Part shown: positions 1-10,757 of the stretch, one piece after another
How positions within the stretch are numbered: position 1 is the first letter of the stretch
Layout of the letters: each line of letters opens with the position of its first letter
From: Rhytidiadelphus loreus
Lineage: Eukaryota; Streptophyta; Bryopsida; Hypnales; Hylocomiaceae
Assembly: GCA_947034895.1 (NCBI GenBank)
Contig: OX344765.1
Coordinates: 14,389,001-14,453,000, forward strand
DNA length: 64,000 nucleotides
Direction: 5' to 3'
Position numbers and translations under genes: made by a program
Notes under the pieces: generated by a model
What the model was told of the DNA's origin: nothing
The model's database searches: none
Seen by the model: only the letters and a program-made list of their open reading frames with translations

Positions 1-365
1 AAGGTTTTTGAATTTTTTTCTCTTCCTAGATTCTCAACTCAATTCTCCAACATAAATTTTTAAAGTTCAAAACTCTGTAGTGCAAAAAATTTAAGTTAAA
101 AGGTTCAAAGTCAAATAATCTAGTCTAGCAATGTGAAAAGAAAACTAGTTTTCTTCACTTTAAACATAGATATCTTGCAATTTGTGCAATCCAAAAATTT
201 TGAAATTTATTCCACACATTCTTTTACCAATTAGGTATAATATCCTATAGTTAGATGGTTAGATGTGCAAAAGAAACAATTAAAATTTTTTTTACTCTTT
301 GCAATAGAAATGGCAATTTTGAGTGGTTTTTGGCAAGAAAAAGGCCTTGGTCCTTTAGGGATTAA
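1..365 (-). repeat. Partial TTAA-flanked TIR element cut by window edge
   Basis: This is the end of a dispersed element seen elsewhere in the window (4172-4898, 5253-6117, 22815-23747). It ends with GGCCTTGGTCCTTTAGGGA followed by TTAA at 362-365. Upstream it carries the family's internal motifs in the same orientation as the copy at 22815-23747. Its other end lies outside the window. It has no coding capacity. Confidence 0.6.
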
Positions 366-2550
366 GAAATTTTTAAGTAGAAGTAGGTCCAAGATTGAAC
401 AAAAAAATTAATTGTTAAGAGCTCTAAGATGGAATTGAAACACAATAATTCCAATGATGAGATTGTTCTAGTAAGCAAATTTAACCTTGTCAAACAAATT
501 TTTAGAAAAATTGTGAAAATTGCATTAAAAAATGAACCCTCTAAGTTTTGTTTTCAAGAAAATGCTTAGTTTGCCCAAAAAACAAGATTGTCCATAACTT
601 TTGCATTACTAGTCCAATTAGAACGAATCAAAGCTTCACATGTAGACAAAAATATAATATTTGAGGTGTCTACTAACCTCCATTTTTGGCTTTAGGATGG
701 CATAACTTTTTCTTTCAAACACTAATTGAAAAAATATTATATTCCTACAAAGATGATATATTCTTCTATCTTCAAAAGAAGTTTCCATACATCACGATGA
801 AAATTGAGAGTGTAGGCACTTATGTGAACTGAGATGTGAACTCTTTAGAGTCCTCTCCTAGAGAACTCTTGGCCCTTTATAGATTAAAATTCAACTTCAT
901 TTTTGTAAAATTTCTCACACAATAGTTTAGAAGCAAACAAACTATAATTAATTGTTTGACAAAATATTTGCACAAGAGAATTGAAATTTGAAATTCCATA
1001 CAATAACTTTTGCACCTTGCATTTAGAATATCCAACTCTTTTCTAAAAATGCCACATCATATAAAAAGTGGTTAATATATTTACATTGCTCTTCAAAATT
1101 TGGATGCATGCAATGTGACCTATGTTTCTATTCATACTAATCTAGTAACACCATGTCCTATTACAAAAACATTGGTGCTAAAAAGTACTTTAAGGGGCAT
1201 CATCAACCATGTTTTATCAATGAGCAAGTTTGCCACCTATCCACCTATTAATTGCTTCTTCAGATTAGGCTCAATAAGGTCACCTAACTTCGTTACAAAG
1301 TACCTCACTGTCAATGTATTTTGAAATATTTCATTGTCGTATTTCTCCATATCATTCATATTCATCAAGTGGGCAATTTTTCTAATAGAATACAAGATAG
1401 ATTTCATCATATATTTATGGTTTTCTTGCATGATCTCTATGGTCCTCTTTGAATGTTGCAGCCCATACACATAGGTTAGAGCCACCCCCCAACAATTCTT
1501 CATGTTCTCCAACTTTTTTTCCTTAATAGGTTATTTGTACTGAATCTTGGGAGACTCAAAAATGATATCAAGGCACTTAATAGTAAACCCATGGAGTTAG
1601 CCAATATATCCTTTTGGGGATAATCACTCATTCTTGACTGACATCAAAAGTTTTAGTTGGACAACCAAATTGATTATTTTCAATGCATAATTACAAGAAG
1701 GAACTTGCAAATCATAATAACGATTATTGCATTATAAATAGGAAAGATTCAACAAACAAGGAAAATTTAAGAAGACGCCATCTTATAAAGACCCTAGGAA
1801 TCAAGAAAAAATTCTATAAACTTTCCCAATGGAGTTCCAATATATTTATTTATTAACAACTCCAATCTAATGAAAGGAATCGAGGGGAAATAAATAGAAA
1901 ATGATTTTTATTAGTTTAAAAAATAATTTATTTTGAGATTTATATGAAATATCAAGACTCTAACGGAAAAAAATTATTAAGAAACTTTCCAAATCAAAAA
2001 GAAGAAGAAGAAAGATGTTTAGAATCTCTTATCAATACAAAAAATTGTGAAAAGAAGATGTCCTAAAGGCAATGGCTCCCACCTCCACCCACATTTGCAC
2101 AACACAAGAGGTCGCCTACACCCGCGTTCTCCTCCAAGAGAGGTCGCCCAAGACCCAAAGTTGCTTGAAAAACGCGTTGCATTGCATTTTCTTGGTGATG
2201 AAAGAAGAAATTGTCATCTTCATTATGGTCAATTACTTTTGTTTTAGTTTGTAAGATATGTCAATGGACCTTCCTTGTTAGGTGAGCTAGGTAAATGGAC
2301 CTTGATGAGATCAAATTTCATAGCCAAGACACCTAATATCATTTGTTAAAAATGAAAGCTCTTCTAAAATTCTAATTCCTTTGGATTCTCTATAGTACAA
2401 CTTGAATTTCACAATACCTTATTTGATCTATGATTTTTCTCTAGTATATAAATGTCATGACAAGATGTCATCTTCCATTTTAACACTCAAGTTTTGCAAA
2501 GAGGCGGTTTTGTTAAATATATATGGTTCATTATTATTTATTCGATTGTG
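366..2550. other. AT-rich intergenic DNA, no gene seen
   Basis: AT-rich sequence with short chance reading frames only. The frames at 1100-1324 (+) and 1237-1512 (-) overlap on opposite strands, resemble no family I know and have no splice context. Some stretches (for example near 540-720) resemble the interior of the TTAA-flanked element family, so part of this is old, decayed repeat. Confidence 0.5.
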
Positions 2551-2554
2551 ATTA

Positions 2555-3275
2555 CATAATATGAAATAAATCAAATAAGAAAGATCTTACATATATCTCC
2601 ATCTATTGTTTTGTATTTCAAAATTCATTTGATAAATTATACACCTGTAGAATGACTCTTTGAGATTTGTATAAATCAAAAGGAGAAGTTTTTAGTTAAA
2701 TCCCTTCCCTCTAATTTTTAAATTAGAGATGAAGGTGGTATATAATTCATGAGTACAGAGATGCTTGGAGAATGGACACTATTAAATGGAAAAAGTATTG
2801 CAAATATCTCCATGCATTCTTTTGTATTTTGAAATACACTTGATAAATTATACACCCGTGGGGTAATTCTTTGAGATTTGCATAAATTAAATCAAAAGAA
2901 GAAGTTTTTATTTAAATCCCTTCCATCTAATTTTTAAGTTAGAGATGAAGGTGGTAAATAATTCACGAGTACAAAGATGCTTGGAGAATCAAGAAAATTA
3001 AACAGAGAAAGTATTGCAAATATGTCCATGCATTCTTTTGTATTTTGAAACACACTTGATAAATTATACACCCTTAGGGTAATTCTTTGAAATTTGCATA
3101 AATCAAATCAAAAGAGGAAGTTTACATTTAAATCCCTTCCATCTAATTTTTAAGTTAGAGATGAAGGTGGTAAATAGTTCATGAGTACAAGGATGCTTGG
3201 AAAGAAGAAGAATTCAATTGGGGAAGTTTTTACACAAATCTTCGTGCACTTCTTTTTATTTTAAAATCCACCTCA
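2555..3275. repeat. Tandem repeat, unit about 213 bp, 3+ copies
   Basis: The motif GATAAATTATACACC begins near 2631, 2842 and 3058, giving spacings of about 211 and 216 bp, and a decayed further unit follows near 3270. Each unit also carries a short internal palindrome around CCATCTAATTTTTAAGTTAGA and the phrase GAGATGAAGGTGGTA. Units differ by scattered substitutions and small indels, so the array is not fresh. No coding content. Confidence 0.75.
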
Positions 3276-3283
3276 TGAATAAT

Positions 3284-3482
3284 CACTAGAAGAGAAAGGA
3301 ATGTTTTAAGTATGGTCTTAGCAATATAGTTCTATGATTTATGACCTTTTAGGAGATTTTTAGTAAAAATTTAATAGAAATACAATTGTTTTCAATAAAA
3401 ATTTAATAAAAATCTCCCTAAAGGTCATAGATTGTAGGACTATACAACTAGGTTGTACTTAAAACACCCTTTTCTCGTGTAG
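3284..3482. mobile_element. Foldback MITE, degenerate CACTA type
   Basis: A near-palindrome of about 200 bp. The left arm starts CACTAGAAGAGAAAGG and continues through TTTTAAGTA and ATGACCTTTTAGGAGATTTTTA; the right arm reads back the complement and ends CCCTTTTCTCGTGTAG. The left end matches the CACTA signature but the right end has decayed. The whole unit could form one long hairpin. Compare the better-preserved elements at 42916 and 57081. Confidence 0.55.
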
Positions 3483-4171
3483 AGAATACATTGTTAGGAT
3501 GTTAAGCTTTAAAGTCTCAATGAATTATCTTTGTAGCTTGCAAAATGGATTTTGGGCAACTTCATATAAGGTCAATTTTTTATGAATTTGTTGATGTTTT
3601 TTCATGATATAGAAAAACTTACTAGTTTTATGGGATTGTAATTTGTATTTTAATTGGTGCCAAAGAGCAAGAGTTATACCACAATAAGCCTAGATATAAA
3701 TTAGGCAAACCAAAACAAATTCACAAAAACTTGAATTAAAAATTAAAGTTTTTTTGTTCTAATAGATTGGAATTTTTTTGTACTTCAAAAATTTTGGTTC
3801 ATTTTTTTTTGATGGATGGTGTGAAGGTTATAGAGCATCTTCTTTTGTGAGCAATCATAGTATCATATTAAAAAAAATTAGGTATAGGTTTCTTTTGGGC
3901 CACTTCAAGTTTCAAACTTTTTAAAAACAAATAAGCTGAAAAAATTAACTTGGATTGTTAGAACAATCTCACCATTGGGATTAGTGTGTTTTAATTCCAT
4001 TTTAAAGCTATTAATGATAAAGTTTTTTTTTCTCTATAATGTACTTTCTTCTACTTGATAATTTTTTTAAGAATGAAACCACATTATTTTTCAATTTTCA
4101 ATTTTTTTATATTTTCAAAACAATTTTGAATGATGAAAATATTTAAATTGAAGGCTATAATGCAAACTTTT

Positions 4172-4898
4172 TTAACCCCTAAAGGACCAAGGCCTTTTTT
4201 CTGCCAGAAAACACTCAAAACTGCCATACCTATAGCAAGCAATAAAAAATATTGAAATTTTTTTTTTTTTCATATCTAACCCCAGATCTTACAACTAACT
4301 AGTATGAGAGTGTGTGGAAAAAAATTCAGAATTTTTGACCGCTCAGATTGCAAGGTAACTGTGTTTAAAGTGGAAAAAACAAGTTTCTCAGCACATTGCG
4401 GGACTAGATTTTTTGACTTTGAACATTTTTAACTTAAAATTTTTGCACTACAGAGTTTTGAGCTTTAAATCTTTATAGTGGAGAATTGAGTTGAGAGTCT
4501 AGGAGGAAAAAAACCCTAAAAAACCCTTAATTATCATTCTTAAAAAAATTGTTAAGTAAAAGTAGGTATGAGATAGAAGAAAAATCTAAAATATTCATAT
4601 ATTTTAGATGGAATTAAAATTCACTAATCCCAATGGTGAGATTGTTCTAGCAAGTAAATCAGACCATGCAAAAAAAAAATTAAAAAATTTGAAAAATTGC
4701 ATTCAGAAATGGATCCTACAAGTTATTTTTTTCAAGAAGATGCTCTAACAACCCGAAAAACAAGAATGTCCATAACTTTCTCATATTATTTCTACCACCA
4801 AAAAAACTTTCAAAAAATTAGGAGAAAATTTCAGCCTGTAGGTACCTGCCCGAAAACGCATTTGTCCTCCGAAGGGACAATGGTCCTTTAGGGGTTAA
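4172..4898 (+). mobile_element. TTAA-flanked TIR element, copy 1 (non-autonomous)
   Basis: The left end is TTAA then CCCCTAAAGGACCAAGGCC; the right end is GGACAATGGTCCTTTAGGGG then TTAA. The 13-base inverted ends CCCCTAAAGGACC are perfect. The interior matches the copy at 5253-6117 in the same orientation and the copy at 22815-23747 in the opposite one. Only short reading frames are present, so it cannot code a transposase. TTAA target sites are the hallmark of piggyBac elements, but the class is inferred from the ends only. Confidence 0.7.
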
Positions 4899-5049
4899 GT
4901 TAAGGAGATTCAAAGTCTCATAAATTAGTTTGTCAATATGTCACAAACATGATTTCTTCATTTCAAACGCATTTATCTTGCAATCTATGTGGTGAAAGTG
5001 TTTGAAATTTTTTCCACACCTTGCCATGCTATTATACTTTAAGATCATA

Positions 5050-5055
5050 TGGTGT

Positions 5056-5083
<28 letters not shown>
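5050..5083. repeat. (TA)n microsatellite
   Basis: An uninterrupted run of alternating T and A of about 30 bases within AT-rich DNA between two TTAA-flanked elements. Confidence 0.9.
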
Positions 5084-5088
<5 letters not shown>

Positions 5089-5252
5089 ATGCCATTAATT
5101 TTTTTTTCTTTTTGTACTAAAAATGGTAGTTTTGAGAGTTTTTTTGGACAATTCCAACAAAGAAGTTGCCCCTAGACCCGCATTCTCTCTTGAGGGGACT
5201 AGAGGTTGCCCCTAGACCCATGGTCGCCCCTCAAGAAGTAGGCCACATCACC

Positions 5253-6117
5253 TTAACCCTTGAAGGACTAAGGCCTTTTTTCTGCTAGAAAAAAACTCAA
5301 AACTGCCATACCTATAGGAAGGAGTGAACAAAAATTGAAACATTGTTTTCTTTTTAATATCTAACCGTAGGATCTTACACCTGACTAGTATGAGAGTGTG
5401 TGGATAGAATTTTTGAATTTTTGACCGCTCATATTGCAAGATACCTGCATTTAAAGTGGAAAAAACAAAATTTTCATCACATATTTTTTGACTTTGAACA
5501 TTTTTAACTTAAAATATTTTCACTACAGAGTTTTGAGCTTTAAATATTTATAGTGGAGAATTGAGTTGAGAGTCTAGGTAAAAAAAAATTTCAAAAAGAA
5601 ATTAATTATCATTCTTAAAAGAATCGTTAAGTAGAAGTAGGTATGAGATAGAAGGAAAATCTAAAATATTCATACATTTTAGATGGAATTAAAATGCACT
5701 AATTGCATTGGTGAGATTGTTCTAGCAAGTAAATCAGACCATGCAAGAAAAGAAAATTGAAGAATCTGAAAAATTGCATTCAGAAATGGATCCTACAAGT
5801 TATTTTTTTCAAGAAGATGCTCTAATTGCCCGAAAAACAAGAATGTCTATAACCTTTCTCATAACATATCCAATTTCAAATTTTTGTCCATTTATTGTCA
5901 GCTGCCCGAGTTGCTCGCCGTCCCCTCGTTTGAGCTTATTTGGTCATAACTATTGTTCTCGGGCACCAATTTTGAAAAAAAATTATATCCCCATGAAGCT
6001 AATCAACTTTTCTACCTCCAAAAGAAATTTAAAAAAATTAGGAGAAAGTTTTGCCCGTAGGTACCTGCCCAAAAATGGATTTGTTCCCCGAAGGGACAAT
6101 GGTCCTTTAGGGGTTAG
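5253..6117 (+). mobile_element. TTAA-flanked TIR element, copy 2 (non-autonomous)
   Basis: The left end is TTAA then CCCTTGAAGGACTAAGGCC; the right end is GGACAATGGTCCTTTAGGGG followed by TTAG, one mismatch from TTAA. It is about 140 bp longer than the copy at 4172-4898, keeping an internal stretch (near 5875-6000) missing there. A 161-residue reading frame crosses its right half, but the frame is not kept in the other copies and runs out of the element, so I do not call it a gene. Confidence 0.65.
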
Positions 6118-6279
6118 GTCACAGCCACGTAGGACAAACTGTTTTACCGAGGGGCGTAAAATTTTGAAATTCAAAATCCGTACACAACAACAGAAAACGC
6201 CCATACTCAAAAACTCGACAATTTGACATACGACGTGAGACGTCTATTAGAAACCAAAACCCAAAAATCTTGTCAGATA

Positions 6280-8258
6280 AGACAACCTTGCATTCAAGTC
6301 ATATTAGTTGCTTTCTTATTTTATACAAGGTAGTTTATAAAATAAAAACTTGTATAGGGTCAAACTTCTACATGGGAATAGTTGACAGCAGTTATTAGCT
6401 ATGTGCACATCAAGTGCCAAAGGCCAATTCTTTAAACGTGCTCATGTTGTATAGTAACTATGTTTGATTGGTTGCTCATCCAAGAAAATGAGTGATATTT
6501 GACATAACCAACTCCATTGATGGTTTGTGTAGTAGACTTCGTGTACATAAAGAGTATGAAAATAAAGAACTACAATTAGTTATGTAAGTAGGGAATTTGC
6601 ATTATGAGAGTTTTCACTCTACCTATACAATAGTTTATTTCAATACTATTTTGAGTTTTATTCCCTTAAAACATGATTTGACATACTACATTTTTCATCT
6701 TTTGAAGAATCTAAATTGATAAAATGAAGCTTTTGTGCTATAGTTTCTTCTCCACCCACATTTCTAAATAAAGAGAGAACATGGAAAGTTTCTTAACAAC
6801 ATACTATTCTATATTACAATGACATACCTCTATAATCTTGAAACTTTTGGATTTTGAAGCATGTTTGTAATTTCTTCATCTTCTCTTCCAAATTTCACTA
6901 AAACATGAAATTTCCACTCAAGAATCTAAATATATTAGATAGGTGATTTCTACTCAAGTCTCACATTATAAAAAAAACAATTTGCTCATAAGTGGCAGCC
7001 AAATGAACTTAATGAAGGATCCAAAGTGGAGGATTTTGAGTTTGAACAAATGTACACAACCATGGACTCCATCTCAACTCTTAAAGCACATTTCATGTTT
7101 GGGATTTGTCAAACTTCATTACATTTCTACATTAAAACATAGATTTCAAAAATTTGATATTTTCTCATGTAGTGACATATGTCTAAAGGGAATATGATTT
7201 TTATTTCAATTGGTGCCCAGAAGCCAAAGTTATATCACAGAAAGTCCAAATTTTAACTTGGTGGGCAAAAAAATAAATCCACAAAAAACTTGAAATTATA
7301 TTTTTCAATTTTTCTTCTTTGTAGATCATATTTTTGTCTTCATGTGAAGCTTTGATTCATTCCATTTTGATTAGTGATGTGAAAGTTATGAACAATCTTA
7401 TTTTTTGGGCAATCGAAGCATCTTCTTGAAAAAATAACTTATAGGATTCATTTCAGAATGTAATTTTCGAATTTCTTTTCTTCTAAAGAGGTTAAGTTTG
7501 CTTGCTAGAACAATCTCAGCCTTGGAATTATTGTATTTCAATCCCATCTAAGAGCTATTAACAATTTAGTTTTTCTTTCAATCTTGGACGTACTTCTACT
7601 TGACCATTTTCTGAAGTATGAGAATGAAGTTGTTATTTTTTGAATTTTTTTCCTGGATTCCCAACTTAATTCTTCAACACAATAAATTTTAAATTCAAAT
7701 TCCATAGTGCAAATTGTTTCCACAAATAGCGGTCAAAGTCATCTCAAATTGCAGTCTAGTGTTCAAAGAAAACTTGTTTTTTCAACTTTGAATGCTCCTA
7801 TCTCTCAATCTGTACGGTCAAACTCCATGGAATTTTTACCACATGATCTCAAATAAGTAAAGTTCAAGATCCTACGGTTTAGTTCAACAAAAAAGTATTT
7901 CTTTTGTTTTCTTGGACAAACACAGTAGAAATGGCAGTTTTGAGTGTTTTTTGATAGAAAAATGGCCTTGGGCCTTTCAAGGTCAAGCTTAAAAGCATTT
8001 AAAATCAAGAACTACATGAAAACTCAAATTCTGACTTTCAAAATGCCCGAGGGGGCTAGCATTGTCCTTAACCTTTAAACGTCAAGAAGGATGTTCAGTG
8101 TCCGATGGATGACAGGATAGAAGTGCAACTATTCATCCTCAAAGTTTTGTTGTACAAAATTCGATAGTACTTTGACTTCCAATGAGTGCTTTTGCTATTT
8201 CTAATGCCCATGATATGAAAAGGGATGATTTCCAAGGTCACCCCTTCCTCCTTTAAGG
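6280..8258. repeat. CHS A distal flank, duplicated at 21540-24400
   Basis: This AT-rich stretch is homologous, with divergence and indels, to 21.54-24.4 kb upstream of CHS B; for example CACATCAAGTGCCAAAGGCC occurs near 6409 and again near 21679 in the same context. The duplication that made the two CHS copies therefore included at least 2 kb of upstream DNA. Between about 7200 and 7990 it contains a decayed copy of the TTAA-flanked family. No gene is seen. Confidence 0.6.
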
Positions 8259-8259
8259 G

Positions 8260-8695
8260 TTGAGGGTTGAGAAGCAGCAACTACACGGCTGCACAACTGG
8301 CGCGTGCCTAGCCCAGTCCGCGGCACAGAAGAACAAGAGACTGAAAATAAACAACGGCATCGTCACATTTGGAAAGAGAGCAGCAGAGAATTTTCAACCA
8401 TTTTTCAACAGCAAGGGGCAAAGAAGAAATCAGTTAGGCGAGGCAGGAGTTGACAAAAATGGCTGCAAATCAGCAACCACATTCTATTATACTACTAATA
8501 GATTCGCTGCAAAACAGTGAAACGAATCTCAATGCTGACGCCCTTCAGGTGGGCCATTGGGGACTTTTCCTCAAAACTCGGAACCACGACTTCGGCAGCA
8601 TTCAACGCTCTTTCTGCACAGAGATGACGCAAACTCTAGCTCCGCGCTGTTCTCCACACGCGTTTCAGCTTCCCTTATAAAGAGTCCGGATTATA
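8260..8695 (+). promoter_or_regulatory. CHS copy A proximal promoter with TATA box
   Basis: This is conserved upstream sequence shared by CHS A, CHS B (24405-24850) and the inverted relic at 27940-28375. A TATA box TTATAAAG lies at 8675-8682 in the same context in all three copies. The conserved block contains the phrase CTTCAGGTGGGCCATTGGGG near 8546. The expected transcription start, about 30 bases after the TATA box, now falls inside the inserted element at 8696-9105. I saw no perfect CACGTG G-box. Confidence 0.7.
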
Positions 8696-9105
8696 AGGTA
8701 GTATGCTGTAAAACCGATCCCCTTCTTCAAACCGCCCCTATTTTGGGGTGAGAAATGGAGACAGGGTGCTCCTTAAATGGACCACTGTAGCAATTGAATG
8801 CATAGTGAAAAAATTATTTTTCTATTGCAAGAGCCAATCATTACTCTTGATTTCTGCACATCCGTTAACAAATTGCAAGTGGACAGATTTTGGGAGACCT
8901 ATGGTCACAAATAGGTGCCTATGCCCTGAATCTTTGAAAATTTATAAGTAATTCAAAAAAGCTTGGAAAAATACAAAACCACTTGTGTTAGTTTTCACAT
9001 CCATTTTTCTTTCTCTGAAAAATGATCTAAAAATAACGCTGTCCATGTAACCCTATGAAAAAGGCGGACCAGCTCTTAAATGGTCGCTTTTAGAGCATAC
9101 TACCT
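8696..9105. mobile_element. TA-flanked MITE inserted in the CHS A core promoter
   Basis: A 410 bp insertion with ends AGGTAGTATGCT and AGCATACTACCT. The inverted ends continue imperfectly for about 22 bases. It is flanked by TA at 8694-8695 and 9106-9107. CHS B lacks it (GGATTAAATCC), and the inverted CHS relic keeps the exact predicted empty site GGATTATATCC near 27940-27950. Both TIR and TA target duplication are thus supported by comparison within the window. There is no transposase frame, so it is non-autonomous. A 400 bp relative lies at 54315-54714. Confidence 0.88.
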
Positions 9106-9339
9106 TATCCAACCCTCACAACAGCAAGCGATCCCCCAGCATTCTAACAACTGATGACAATCACACTCGATCGTTAGCACAACAATATACTCTCTTCGTG
9201 AAGTCCAGTGACCGAGGCCTTGCGATCGATTCCAAAGAACCAAGCTCTTGCCTGAATCACAGACAAGTCGACAAATTGATCGATTTCCACACGTAGGATT
9301 ATTTGGGAACACAAACCACTTCAGAAGTAATCGTCGCTA

Positions 9340-10757
9340 ATGGCTTCCCAGACGGCTGCTGTGAGCCCTGCGCTTCCCAGGGGGCAACCCAGGGCTGACG
9401 GGCCTGCGTGTGTCTTGGGCATCGGAACTGCCGTGCCGCCCACCGAGTTTCTGCAATCGGAGTACCCGGATTTCTTCTTCAACATCACCAACTGCAGCGA
9501 AAAGGAGGCGCTCAAGGCCAAGTTCAAGCGCATTTGTAAGTCACCAGACCCTAAATCTGCACATGCATCCCATCTTGCATGTGCGCTTGCCGATGAATGT
9601 TGAGCCTGATGTGGTGGAAGGGATCAATTCGAGGAAACCATGCGTTCCGTTCAGTAATCAACCCAATTGGATTTCACTGGGATGGATGCGGAGAAAGCTT
9701 CTGCAATGGTGTGGTTATGTAAATTGACGAGGTTTACAAATATGACGTTGCAGGCGACAAGTCGGGGATCCGGAAGCGTCACCTGTTTCTGACGGAGGAG
9801 GTGCTGAAGGCCAACCCGGGCATATGCACCTACATGGAGCCCTCGCTGAACGCGCGCCACGACATCGTGGTGGTGCAGGTGCCCAAACTGGCGGCCGAGG
9901 CCGCATTGAAGGCGATCAAGGAATGGGGAGGACGCAAGTCCGACATCACGCACGTCGTCTTCGCCACCACCAGCGGCGTGAACATGCCGGGAGCCGACCA
10001 CGCCCTGGTCAAGCTGCTGGGCCTGAAGCCCACCGTGAAGCGGGTCATGATGTACCAAACGGGTTGCTTCGGCGGTGCCTCCGTGCTGCGTGTGGCCAAG
10101 GACTTGGCCGAGAACAACAAGAACGCGCGCGTGCTGGCCGTGTGCAGCGAGGTCACGGCCGTGACCTACCGGGCCCCGAGCGAGCACCACTTGGACGGAC
10201 TGGTGGGCTCGGCCCTCTTCGGCGACGGCGCTGGGGTGTACGTTGTGGGCTCCGACCCCAAGCCGCAAGTGGAGAAGGCTTTGTTCGAGGTGCACTGGGC
10301 CGGGGAGACCATCTTGCCTGAAAGTGACGGCGCCATCGATGGCCATCTCACGGAAGCAGGGCTCATCTTCCACCTGATGAAGGACGTGCCCGGGCTGATC
10401 TCCAAGAACATCGAGAAGTTCCTGAACGAGGCGCGGCAGTGCGTGGGGTCGCCGCAGTGGAACGAGATGTTTTGGGCCGTGCATCCCGGAGGCCCGGCCA
10501 TTCTGGACCAGGTGGAGGCCAAGCTGAAGCTCGCCAAGGACAAGATGCAGGGCAGTCGCGACGTGTTGTCGGAGTATGGCAACATGTCGAGCTCCTCGGT
10601 GATGTTCGTGTTGGACCAGATTCGGCAGAGGTCGTTGCGAATGGGCGCGTCCACGCTCGGCGAGGGCAGCGACTTCGGCTTCTTCATCGGTTTCGGACCG
10701 GGCCTCACGCTGGAGGTGCTGGTGCTCCGGGCCGCAGCCATCGCCGCCACCGTTTAG
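9340..10757 (+). CDS. CHS: Chalcone synthase, copy A (2 exons, 399 aa)
   Basis: Type III polyketide synthase that condenses p-coumaroyl-CoA with three malonyl-CoA to give naringenin chalcone, the entry to flavonoids; a cytosolic homodimer. Exons are 9340-9535 and 9754-10757; the 218 bp intron is GT-AG and splits the codon of Cys66, the conserved CHS intron position. In the spliced protein I place catalytic Cys170 (YQTGCFGG), His309 (AVHPGGP) and Asn342 (GNMSS), gatekeeper phenylalanines 221 and 271, and GFGPG near 379; these match Cys164, His303, Asn336, Phe215 and Phe265 of alfalfa CHS with an offset of 6. Coding sequence and intron are identical to copy B. Upstream, a MITE separates the TATA box from the leader, so expression may differ from copy B. 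CHS-like enzymes such as stilbene or bibenzyl synthases cannot be excluded by motif alone, but the residues fit CHS. Confidence 0.95.

Noticed and set aside
4172..4200. CCCTAAA-like sequence as interstitial telomere repeat
   Set aside because: The motif occurs once at each element end as CCCCTAAAGGACC, not as a tandem array of CCCTAAA.
5741..6226. 161-codon frame that could be a transposon protein (EKLHSEMDPTSYFFQEDAL)
   Set aside because: Part of the phrase recurs at 4697 only because it lies in another copy of the same element; the frame is broken there and not kept in the copy at 22815, and it runs past the element's end.
9651..10484. 277-codon open frame antisense to CHS A exon 2 (also at 25395-26228, with further antisense frames up to 194 aa)
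   Set aside because: Its length follows from the GC-rich codon bias of CHS; composition is His/Arg/Gln-rich nonsense with no family match. Its presence twice reflects the duplication.
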